DNA from: Elgaria multicarinata webbii
Taxonomy: Eukaryota > Chordata > Lepidosauria > Squamata > Anguidae
DNA: 64,000 bases
Reading direction: 5' to 3'
NCBI RefSeq assembly: GCF_023053635.1
Contig: NC_086178.1
Location: 27,164,726-27,228,725 of the forward strand
The notes beneath the pieces were generated by a model, which saw nothing but the letters and a program-made list of their open reading frames with translations, did no database searches and was not told the origin of the DNA. Shown here one piece after another: positions 54,621-64,000 of the stretch. Positions within the stretch are counted from its first letter, which is position 1, and every line of letters begins with the position of its first letter. Made by a program: the position numbers and the translations under genes.

Positions 54621-55739
54621 CTGTGTACTGCTGATTGAAGGTAATTCATTTTGAAGAGAGATGTATGGATTATGTCAAAGCATTCCGTCTGTGTTTTGTG
54701 GATTATGCAGTGTCATTCATTTTGGTGTCTGTTCACAGACGGATTTTTTTAAAAAGCCTGTTCTGTGGGGAAAAATATGCAAATAATTCTGTAAGAAAGT
54801 TTGCAACAATTTATATAATTTATGTTAATGTGTAACAATTAGCATATTGTCTCCGATTCCATTTGACTTTATCTGCATATATTTTCCAGCATTACGTATG
54901 TCTTAGCAGAAACCTGCATATTTTCCTGCAAATGAATTTGTGTAAATTTTGGGAAAGTAAAAAACACACATCTGGAAGTCCGTGGACTCTGTGCAGCCTG
55001 GGTTAGCCAGTCTGCAGCTGATGCCGCAAGTTGGATTCTTAGAAATCTGAGCTCATTTTAATCCATTTTGAATTTCTCCAGTATCCCTAATTTTAAAGCA
55101 AAAATGAATGTGCTAAGGAATTGCTTTGGCCTACACCTATTGCGTAGTAAAGAATATCCCCAGTGAGCACCATCAAAACATGGTGTGTCCATGATATAAT
55201 TTGAAGAGCTATTTTTCCCCCACTGTTGTACTCCAACAGTAAAACCAAGGTTCAGTGAACTATTGCAATGTAAATGTAGGCAAATGAATTCAGGGAAATA
55301 GGTTACTTGGAAATCCTCTATTGTGGGATCTTGGGCCTAGTAACTTTAAGCTGCCAACTATAACTCAGCAATGGGTTAGTTCCGTTGGTAGTACGGTTGC
55401 AGTTGATAACGGAAGCATGCAACCTTTTCATTTCAAGGAAACACTCCGTTTTAACAAGATTAAGGTATATAACCTAGTAGTAATTAATGAATATGAAAGA
55501 TGAATTGGGTTCAAGCAGAAACGGTTGAAAGTCCTTCATTCTCGAGACAAGTATAAGCAAAGTCTGTGATTGGAGTGTCTGTAGGAGATGGCAGCCAGCA
55601 AATCCAGATGAATTTGTAAAGCAAAATCTGTCAGAAAATGTTGGAACAAATCAAAGGCCATACATGATTGGAAAAATAAAGTGTATGCTACCCATTATTA
55701 TGGGCTAAACAGTTTTGTTCTTGGTCCTGATCACATTTT

Positions 55740-56406
55740 AATATGCTCTGCATGGGTAACATGCTCTGTGTGGGACTGCCTTTGAAAAGTGTTCAGAAAC
55801 ATCAGCTGGTCCAGAATGCTGCTGCCAGACTATTGATCAGGGCCAGTTATAGGAGGCACATGACTCTTTTGATACAGTGGCTTTTCTGGTTACCAGTCCA
55901 TTTCAGGACAACTTCTGTGTGCTGTTTGTGACCTATAAATCCCTACACATCTTGGGACTAGGGAGTTTGAAAGACTGCATTCTTCCATATAAGCCTGCCT
56001 AGGTTTTAAGATTCTCGGAAGAGTGTCTTCTTCCTGTCTTGCCAACATTGGAGGCACATTTGGCAGGAATGGGAGAGAGGGTCATGTCAGTGGCTTCTCT
56101 CAGGCTCTGAAACTTTTGCTGCCAAGGGAGGCCTGGCGGCTCTCTCCATCTTTGTTGTTCTTCCATAGGCAGGCAAAAACGTTTTTATTCAGACAGGCCG
56201 AATAAGTCAGATTTTGAAGATGACTTGTTTGCTGAAGCAGTTTTCGTTGGGGTATTGTGTGTGTTTCTTTTTTGTTGTTGTTACTGACGTGGTATTAATT
56301 GATTTGCTTTTATGCTTTCCTTATAATTTTGTATTTCATCTTGTATTGCTGTTGGCCACCTTGAGCATTCTTTCTAGTGGAAAGGTGCGATGTAAATTTA
56401 TTAAAT
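55740..56406 (+). mobile_element. L2/CR1-type LINE, ORF2 C-terminus and tail
   Basis: The + strand frame at 55785-55920 reads KSVQKHQLVQNAAARLLIRA and then RHMTLLIQWLFWLPVHFRT, the conserved post-RT region of L2/CR1 proteins. Further on, SGSETFAAKGGLAALS and KNVFIQT-like stretches follow in shifted frames. The tail ends GGTGCGATGTAAATTTATTA. Same family as 21950-22640, opposite strand. Confidence 0.8.
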
Positions 56407-56984
56407 AAACATTATGCAACTGATGCTCTTCTACCAATATACACTCCCCTGAGCAACTTCTGTCCTCCTTTCCATATTCATAAAATTGTTTTTCCTGGCT
56501 TTCACTTTTATTATAATTTATAACTGCCACAAGTGTATCTCTTCAGAGGGAATAGTAATCAAGTAATGTGCCTTTTACTTTTATTTATAAAAAGCTTGCA
56601 ACCTTTTGCCTGAGCCTCTGCACACATTTACATAATGAAATGGTTATCATGGGGCGACAAGGATGTTTCCTGAATGTATAAGTATATCCCACTTAATAAA
56701 ATGGCAAAGGTATTACCTTCAAAGAGTTGCATGGGGGTGTTCTAGGCTACTGCTTCTATCCTGAGCTTGGAACATGAGGCGGAATGTGTCCATGCACTTT
56801 ACAGCATGAATTTGAAAGCTAACAAAAGACCACTCCTTTTACCGGGCAAAGGAGAATAGCATCAAACATGTCTTAATGCTGCTGTCTTTTGTCCATAGGT
56901 CAATGATGTGCAGTCCTTGTTTAGAAAAATCAGGACGTTGGTGGTAAAGACTGCATGTTGTTGGACCTTAAGTGTTAAGATTCT

Positions 56985-57128
56985 ACACCAGTCTTCTCCA
57001 ACTAGGCAACCGCTGGATGTGCTGGACTACGACTACCATGATCCACAGCCACAATGCTGGCTGGGGATTATGGGACTTGTAGGCCAATCTATCTGGAGGA
57101 CACCAAGCTGGAAAAAGCAGCTTATGTG
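56985..57128. mobile_element. CAGCCTTCCCCAACCTGG-family MITE
   Basis: CAGTCTTCTCCAACTAGGCA, GATGTGCTGGACTACGACTA at the left; TTATGGGACTTGTAGGCCAA and CACCAAGCTGGAAAAAGC at the right. Confidence 0.8.
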
Positions 57129-57887
57129 AAGATATTGTTGGGGCTTGCAGCCTGGGAGCTGGCGACTCAGTAGAGCAGTTCAGCACTGATAAGTGTCAAG
57201 TTGCTCAGATGGGGGAGCCAAGCCAGATAGGACCTGCTTGGCTCCCTGTCTCGCCTGACCCTGTTTGGCTGAAAACTGCGGTATACCTTCTGTCCATCTG
57301 CAGACAGGGAATATAAAGCTCATTCTCATGGATGTGTGCTTATAGCAGGGGTGCAGAACCTCTTTCATCCCAAGGGCTGAATTCAGTTTCAGAGAAGTTC
57401 TCGGGGGCTGTCTTCCAGTGTTGGGTGGGGCCCAAAGGCAAACGGGGCAGGCCAGAAGCCTGAGGCATCTCAACGCTTTCAGAATGTGGAAAAAATTGCA
57501 GAAAAGTTCGGAAACTGCTAAATAATCAGCAGTCAGAGGAAAGGGGTGGTGCCAGGGGAAGGTTCCTTCAGGGGAACCCCATAAGGGCCAGATTTGACCG
57601 GTTGGCCTAGGAGTCAACATCCCAGATATATAGGCTTGGGTCATTTCACTCTCTCCTGAGGCCAAGACCCAGAAGATTCCTTCAGCCTCCGGGAGCCTTT
57701 GTTATTGGTATGCATGAGTCTCTGCTCTCTTTTCAGTCAGGAGCCAAACATCCAGGTCAATGACTGAAGGGACACAGGATGGGTAGTCCCATCTTGAGGT
57801 CAAGTAATTGTTACCCTTGCACACTTTTAAAAGTTAAACCCAGTGACTGTATGAGTGAAGAAAGGCTGTCGTTCTTCAGTGGTTGGG

Positions 57888-58102
57888 TAAGGGCCATATC
57901 TCAGTGGCAGAGCACATGCTTTGCCTGCAGAAGATCCTGGGTTTCTTCCCTGACATTCCTAGCTAAAAGAGGGATGTAGCTGGTGATATGGAGAAGATCT
58001 GTGTTCATGACCCTGGGAAGCCACTGTCATTCCGAGTGTCAAATGCTGGGCTTGGTAGATCAGTAGTCTGACCCACTAAGGGGCAACTTCATATGGTCGA
58101 AG
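57888..58102 (+). mobile_element. tRNA-Ala SINE, near full length but diverged
   Basis: GGGCCATATCTCAGTGGCAG (A box), CTTTGCCTGCAGAAGATCCT, TGGGTTTCTTCCC (B box, decayed) and GTAGTCTGACCCACTAAGGG. Confidence 0.8.
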
Positions 58103-58121
58103 AAAGGGAATATTGTCTTGC

Positions 58122-58306
58122 TCAGTGGAGGCTGAAGGGCTCCAGTGTCAGTGGTATGTTGAATCCGTTCCGGGTTTCAGTGAGAATCAGTCAGAACTCT
58201 AAAGGAACTCCAAGAGCTCCTTTAGAGTTCTGACTGATTCTCACTAAAACCTGGAATGGATTCACCATCCCACTGACATCGGAGCTTCCAGCTTCCACTA
58301 GTCTTG
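58122..58306. mobile_element. Near-perfect foldback element, about 185 bp
   Basis: Arms of about 85 bp pair across AAGAG at about 58214: TCAGTCAGAACTCTAAAGGA with TCCTTTAGAGTTCTGACTGA; TGAATCCGTTCCGGGTTTCA with its right partner AAAACCTGGAATGGATTCA; and GGGCTCCAGTGTCAGTGG with CCCACTGACATCGGAGC. Confidence 0.88.
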
Positions 58307-58329
58307 CTATTCTAAGTAAACAAACAGCG

Positions 58330-58448
58330 AAAAGATGTAGCTCCATTGGTAGAGCAAATGCTTTGCATGCAAAAGGTGCCAGGTTCAATCCCAGGTAGGA
58401 CTGGGAAAGTCGCCTGCCTGAAACCTTGGAGAGCACAGCTGCAACTCA
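58330..58448 (+). mobile_element. tRNA-Ala SINE, 5' part
   Basis: GATGTAGCTCCATTGGTAGA, GCAAATGCTTTGCATGCAAA, AGGTTCAATCCCAGG and CTGCCTGAAACCTTGGAGAG. The tRNA-like head is the cleanest in the window. Confidence 0.87.
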
Positions 58449-58469
58449 ACACAAGCCATACTGAGCTTG

Positions 58470-58566
58470 GGTCAGCCTTCCCCAGCCTGGCATCCTCCAT
58501 GCTGGCTGGTGGATGATGGGAGTTGTAGTCCAACTTGAAGGTTCTAGGTTGGAGAAGGCTGGCTTA
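58470..58566. mobile_element. CAGCCTTCCCCAACCTGG-family MITE, short
   Basis: TCAGCCTTCCCCAGCCTGGC at the left and GTTCTAGGTTGGAGAAGGCT at the right, with ATGATGGGAGTTGTAGTCCA between. Confidence 0.82.
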
Positions 58567-60167
58567 GAAGTACCAGTGGTGTGACCTCGGTACAGGGCAA
58601 ATGTCTAGTCATCAAGTCACAGCTATATGGACCTTGGGATGGGAAGAAAATGTGTGCTTCAGCTGCCAGAAGCTGGGGAAATGCTGCCCTAGGAATCCAG
58701 TCGCCATTCTTGTGCATTGGCATGCTAGATTGTATGGTCAGCTCTGATCTTGCTATCTGTTCACATCTGACCGGCTGGCTAAGTACAATCTGAACTTTCA
58801 TAAGTCATTCTATATCATTTCCCAATCAGATCCTGGCAGGTTGCCTGTGCAACAAGCTGCATCCGTGCTGTTGTGCCTAGTGACGGCTTGCAGCTCTTGT
58901 TACTCTTGCCTAATCTGTTAAGGCTCCTGGCACATGAGAGTGCTTAGCTGCAGGGCACTGGCTTCGACATTGCACTTACTTGCTCCCAGACCTGTTTGGA
59001 GATCGTGCACTGATTCCTCACGCTCCAGGGCCAAATCAGATGTTACTTCAAAGACATAATCGCTAGCTATTCCTATTCTAGAAGGAGCCTGATCCAGGGG
59101 CAGGAACCTCCCCCCACCCCTCAATTACGGGCCCTATCAAGAAGATCCAATTAAGAATTTTTAGGATATCGCATTCTGCTTAGATGTGGAAACTTGCATT
59201 GTTTGAAAAGCTGAGTGGTTTTTCTCTAGGGCTTATTGTTACCTTTATTCATTGATTTGTCCTTCCCTCTGTTCTGAAATTCATCTCCCTCTCCCTTTTT
59301 GCTTCTTGGACAATTTGTTGTTCCAGTTTGCCCAGGATCTTGATTTAATGTATTTCTCCACCTCCCTGTAGACTGCCCACTTGTTTTACCTCCAGAGTCC
59401 TTCAAATTCACTGTTTGTTTTGGCCTTCTTTCTTAGTCCCACAAAAGCTCATGCAGCAATAAATCAGTCTCTGAGATGCCAGAGTACCTTTCGTATGTGT
59501 GTTTTGTTGCTACTGATTAATACAGCTACTACTCTAGAATTTTTCCTATAGGTCATCTCAAAGACGCTTAGTGCCTTAGTCCTAGAGTGCTACCAGGCGA
59601 GGCTTTTGTTATCCACCCTCCCTGCCTCATTCAAAGAAGGGGATCTTCCAAAAGTTACCCTTCTGTGTTTTCACCATTCCATCTTCCGTTCTTTTTCTTG
59701 CCATACCAACAATCTGTTGAGGGAAAGAAAGAACACCTGCACAACATCTGCCTCTTGATTAATAACACTTGGAGCTGTCCATCTAGAATGCATTTTCCTC
59801 GAACAAATTCCAGAAATTTCAAGAGAGGGTCCTTATTAAATTAATAAGGCAAAAAACACCTGAAATTGTGGTCTTTTGTTGTCCACCCCAGTTGTTGACA
59901 CAGCCACATCTCTTTGTACTGTTTTGTTAGTGATTTCTGCCTACCCCTACTGAGGAGTAAGGAATAGTGTGGAGTGAGGGCCATTGACATCCTCTCACAT
60001 CAGTGGTTGACACACTGTGTGCTGCAATTCGCTAATATTCTTCAGAAAGGCTGGCCTATGGCCAGAAATTTAGTAGTGAGGATATCTACGGGTGCTTGGA
60101 AAGAGTTGGGGGGGGGGGAGAGATCATAAATCCGTATGAAATACCAAAATATAAATATGTCTGATAC

Positions 60168-60232
60168 AGAATCATAGAATAGTAGAGTTGGAAGGGGCCT
60201 ATAAGGCCTTTGAGTCCAACCCCCTGTGTAGT
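60168..60232 (-). mobile_element. CR1 3' end fragment
   Basis: AGAATCATAGAATAGTAGAG, TTGGAAGGGGCCTATAAGGC and GAGTCCAACCCCCTG are the inverse of the CR1 terminus at 25700-25761. Confidence 0.9.
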
Positions 60233-61280
60233 TCGATTCATTTAAACTGAATTAGGCTTTAAATGCCAGGTGCCCAACTGGAGGAACCATTATGATATTA
60301 TAACCATATTATGAACCCTTTGTAAATTTAATGTGTGCTACTTATATTCTTCTGTTAAGAATGCCTGCTTGCAAGTTACATCCACTTATCTAGACATTTA
60401 ATCCTTAATACTGAGTTGGCTAAGTAGGTATAATTACTGTGTAGGTGCAGGGGGTGCATTCTGTATATGCTCAGAAATGCTTTCTACTTGTTTTTAGTCT
60501 TGGCATTGAGATCAGGGCGTATTCCTGGCTCAAACCCAAGGATCTACCAATGCCACAGTATTTTTTCCCCGGTCAGTCACTGCCAGCTCAACCCCCTTCA
60601 GTGTATATATGAAGTTAGGATTTCCCCTCTCAATGTATTTTCTCTTTCACTTTTTCACTTCCTTACATTGAATTAGCATAGTATCCTGAGAAATAGTAGT
60701 TCCACTCTATTCTGCACTGATCAGGCAGGCTCCATCAAGTGTACTCAATAGTATCCAGTGGTGTCATTCCATTAGTGCAAATGATGTAGTGCTAACGGAA
60801 ACTATATTCTGAACTATGTGCAAGAGGAGAATCCAGCTAAAGTTACATTTGCACAAGCACAGTTGCACAAATGATTGTGTGTTATCATTGCGCAACCTAC
60901 CATCAGCCTCATCCAGCATAACCAGTGGTCAGCTATACTAGGAGTTGTACTCCTAAATATCGAGAAGACACAGTTTAGGGAAGGCTGAATTATGCATTCA
61001 TTACCTATCGGAGTATGGAAGCCTCATGGAGCATTGATTCTTGCCAACCAATATATGGTTCATCACTTTATTAGAGAAAGTGCTTAAAGATGTGCTGATA
61101 TCTCTACCAACTGTTAAAGATGTGGACATTTCAGAAACAACACCTTTGCCCAGTAACCATCACCCCATTCCTGACGTAATCAAGTGCCTAGGTTGACTGT
61201 TCAAATTGCAGGATGTGATAGGGAAGCCAATATTGATTAAGTTATCCTGTGATTGACTTCACTTGTTGGGTGAACCATTC

Positions 61281-61386
61281 CAAACCATGGTGGCTACATA
61301 ACCACAGTTTAAGCATGCTCTCTAACCATTTGCTGCAAAAAGATTAGCGGCCTAACCATGGTTTAGCAAGTTGTCTGAACAGGCCC
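61281..61386. mobile_element. GGGCCTGTTCAGACAAC-family MITE, right part only
   Basis: ACCATGGTGGCTACATAACC, CTCTAACCATTTGCTGCAAA and AAGTTGTCTGAACAGGCCCT match the inverse of the left part of 51111-51327. Confidence 0.82.
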
Positions 61387-62344
61387 TGTGTGCCTTTTGT
61401 TCTAAGAGCTCACTGGAAGAAAATCATCTCTCTCTTTTTGAGCGTAAGGGGAAAAATCCAGGAAAGAACCCCTCTGTGTGCCAGTTTTCAAAGAATCACA
61501 AATGCTGCTTTCCATACTTAAAGTCTGCCCTAACAAGGACTTCCTGTTCATTCTTGCCTCAATACAAGTACCTAAATTAATTAAAGTAGAGCTAAACGTT
61601 GCTCTGACAGTAAACCAAATATAGGTGTAATGGAAGGTTGTGCACTGAGACCCTGCCATAACCTATAAGCATGTCTTATATTTAGAAATATTTTGCTAAA
61701 TTTTCCATTAAAGATTAAGGTAGATGCCTTGTGTGTGGCATCAGAGCTTCTCTTGCTTACAGATTGATCTTAAATCAATGGAACTGCTGCATCATTCATT
61801 TCTATATCATTGATATACTGATGGCTTTATACTTTTAGAAGTAATCTAAAATTCATTTTCCCTCATCTGTATAGATTTTACTGGGCAAAAAGAGAAAAAT
61901 GGACGGGGAGTTGGAGTAGTGCTTTGATGCCATGCTACGAAGGGTGCTTAAAGCTGTCCTTTAAAGTGAAATGTATACATATTTTAAACAGCCTTTACTC
62001 TGAAAGCACAGACAGGGAAAGAGAGGAAGAGATATGTGTGCTGGTTGAATAATTCATTCCCCTGGTTTAAATCTTTACAATTTTGGGCATAAAGTTTTCT
62101 GAGGGACACTTGTCTCAAGATAATTTTGAGGAAAGTAATATATATATAAGCCATTATGTGTGACCATTGTGGGCACACATTTTCTACTTTGCCATGTGTA
62201 TATGCAGCAGGAGGCCATGAGTGGTGATGTATTCCTTTCCAAGACATATGATGCAAACTAAAAATACATGCTTTTGGTCTGGTATGAATGTAATCCTGGT
62301 TTCCTGAAAGACTACTTTTATGCATGTTTGTCTATTTAGAAAGT

Positions 62345-62588
62345 GTATATTTATTTATTTATTTATTTATTTGCTTGTTTGTTTATGAAATTTATATGTG
62401 GCCTTTCTTACAAGGCAGCATACATGATCCTTCTCTTCCTCTCCGTTTTGACTTCACAACAACCCTGTGAGGTAGGTTGGGCTCAGAGTCAGTGACTGGC
62501 CCAAGGTCACCCAGTCAAGACCATGTAGGGGATAGAACCCAGATCTTCCAAGTCCCAGTCCAACATTATAACCACTAGACTTTCAGGA
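62345..62588 (-). mobile_element. MIR/CORE-like SINE with (TTTA)n tail
   Basis: (TTTA)n, then CTTTCTTACAAGGCAGCATA, CACAACAACCCTGTGAGGTA, GGTTGGGCTCAGAGTCAGTG and CATTATAACCACTAGACT. Confidence 0.88.
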
Positions 62589-62816
62589 CAAAATCCTCAC
62601 AAGACAATTTACAAATACTGTTAAAATAATGCATAACCAATCTTAAAATACATACAAACCAGTTCAATTGCAAAATTCAAAAGAACAACAGTTTCAAAAC
62701 CTAGCACGTTTTAAATGAAATACAGATTGAAATGGGAAAGTTCTTAAGGACTGTTCATTCGAAAGAAATGAATATGGAGCCAGTCTGCATAACCTCACTC
62801 CCTTCTAAAATGCTAA

Positions 62817-62987
62817 AACCAGTCAGTATATTGAGACTTAAAATAAAAATGGCCTACTACTGTTTTGCATGATGTCCTCAGCAATTCCAGAAGCCTCTCA
62901 GCTGCTAGTGCCTGGAGAGGCTCCTGGGATTGCTTGCAAAACAGTGGCAGGCCCTTTTTATTTTAAGACTCGATAAACTGGCTGGTT
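62817..62987. mobile_element. Foldback MITE, about 171 bp
   Basis: AACCAGTCAGTATATTGAGA pairs with TCGATAAACTGGCTGGTT; CTTAAAATAAAAATGGCC with GGCCCTTTTTATTTTAAG; CTACTGTTTTGCA with TGCAAAACAGTGG; and inner GCAATTCCAGAAGCCTCTC with GAGAGGCTCCTGGGATTGC. Almost the whole length folds back. Confidence 0.9.
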
Positions 62988-64000
62988 CTGAGGGTAAGCT
63001 CCTGTTTCTCTTTGACCAAAACTCCCTGCTGTTCTAATCTTTCATATATTGCAAACCTGTCAAACCCATGCCTTGTGGCAAAATCCGGCTTGCCAGCCAT
63101 GTGTTGTGACCTGCCAGCTGCTTCATTACCCGCCCATTTTTGTGATTCAGGGCAAGCCTGGGAAAATCCAGGAGTTCATCATGTTCATAGCAGGCTGTAC
63201 TTACTTGGGTTGCATGTCATTAGAGACCAGTCATAAGCCTCAAGTCTCTTGTGGATGCTTGCTTGCACTTCTGTAATTGGCTGCACAGGAAAAATCAGGA
63301 AGTGCCCATTATTGAAATGGGGATATCTTGAGATAATAGCTTTCTTGTCAAGGCTGGTGGTTTGGAGGTAAGTGGAAATAGGCAGCCCCTAAGTGGCTTG
63401 GTCTGTAGCTGAGTGGTGAATCTCTCAGAGTGAAGAGAGAGGCCAGAATCAGCAGTTTTATAGGATCACATGGAACCCTGTTTATTAGCTGACCCCTACT
63501 GAGTTGGCACCTTCAATGGCACCTTCTTGCCATTATGCTACAGTAGTGGTACTGTGGCAAAGAGGACAGTAGCAGCTCCATCCTTCTGACATTTTGGTGC
63601 AGAGAGTAAGGTGCTTGGATCCCACTGTTAAGAGTCCTGAGTTTGAGACCATAGCACTTTGTAGGTGAGCAGTTTATTAAATTTCGGTATCACTAAATTG
63701 CCCCCTCCCCACTACAGATGGAAGGCTTGGGCTGAGAGACAGAGACATTCTTAAGTCTGCCCTGTGAATTCAGTGACATGATGGCATGCAGCTCATTCTT
63801 CTAACCTCTGTGTTAATCAGATTTAGTGTAAGGCAGATGAGAACAGGCTATCATTTTATGTCAAACTGAATAATAAGCAAATCTAGTGAACATACATATT
63901 GTTGGTGAATTAATATCTTAGGAAGAAGACAGCTACAAATTATTTGTTCTCCTTTTCCCTAGCTTATTCAAGCTTGCTAGGATATCAGTCTTATTTTTCA

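Larger units (their letters stand above)
34735..64000 (+). other. PPM1L: PPM1L intron 1 (5' part)
   Basis: No further PPM1L exon is found to the end of the window, so intron 1 exceeds 29 kb. Named repeats are listed separately. Stretches of over 300 bases with no recognised feature include 36000-37900, 39020-39970, 42900-43530, 43750-44360, 45770-46500, 46650-47520, 47650-48970, 51560-52440, 53530-54480, 54630-55730, 56410-56970, 57130-57880, 58570-60160, 60240-61270, 61390-62340 and 62990-64000. Many of these are AT-rich and may hold conserved regulatory DNA that one sequence cannot reveal. Confidence 0.85.

Noticed and set aside
57180-57665. 161-codon minus-strand frame
   Set aside because: No domain or codon pattern supports it; intron sequence.
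58330-58402. Possible functional tRNA-Ala gene
   Set aside because: It has the A and B boxes but the acceptor stem does not close and it continues into a SINE body; it is a SINE head.

Overview
The window reads as nuclear DNA of a squamate reptile, most likely a lizard. It carries one recognisable host gene segment in a sea of interspersed repeats. The repeat set points to squamates: BovB LINE 3' ends, an R4/Dong-type LINE with a restriction-like endonuclease, CR1 3' ends, a tRNA-Ala-derived SINE, a MIR/CORE-like SINE, an HeliBat-like Helitron, a PIF/Harbinger transposon, a DIRS-like fragment and many palindromic MITEs. I see no bacterial-style operons, CRISPR arrays or compact gene clusters.

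Host gene. The first coding exon of PPM1L (ER-anchored PP2C-type phosphatase) lies at 34336-34734 on the + strand and encodes 133 residues. It ends phase 0 at a GAG|GCAAGT junction, which looks like a GC-type splice donor. A CpG-rich segment (about 32460-33190) and a GC-rich leader with an overlapping upstream ORF precede it. Everything from 34735 to 64000 is read as intron 1.

Layout. 1-3400: BovB 3' end, a GC-rich array of related units, and a palindromic MITE. 4512-7908: PIF/Harbinger transposon with two spliced genes (Myb/SANT-like protein and DDE transposase), both decayed. 7925-9395: DIRS-like fossil. 10-14.6 kb: SINEs, a pair of direct repeats, and a SINE split by two MITEs. 14.86-15.78 kb: R4 LINE. 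15.78-20.2 kb: LTR-type fossils, including two LTR-like arms in inverted orientation. 21.0-21.9 kb: AT-rich, repeat-poor, candidate conserved non-coding DNA. 21.95-25.8 kb: LINE and SINE tails. 25798-29056: a Helitron with three 332-bp tandem units, a solo LTR inserted in the first unit with a 5-bp target duplication, and an internally deleted Rep/helicase gene. 29-32.4 kb: CR1-type end and a 104-bp BovB fragment with a perfect 8-bp target duplication. 34.7-64 kb: intron 1, holding at least 30 repeats, many able to form hairpins in the pre-mRNA.

I found no previously undescribed functional system. The points most worth follow-up are the PPM1L GC donor and overlapping uORF, the spliced two-gene Harbinger, the nested Helitron/LTR/332-bp repeat structure, and the density of foldback elements in the intron. 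Family names for repeats come from recognition of motifs, not from a database search; boundaries given as approximate are read by eye.
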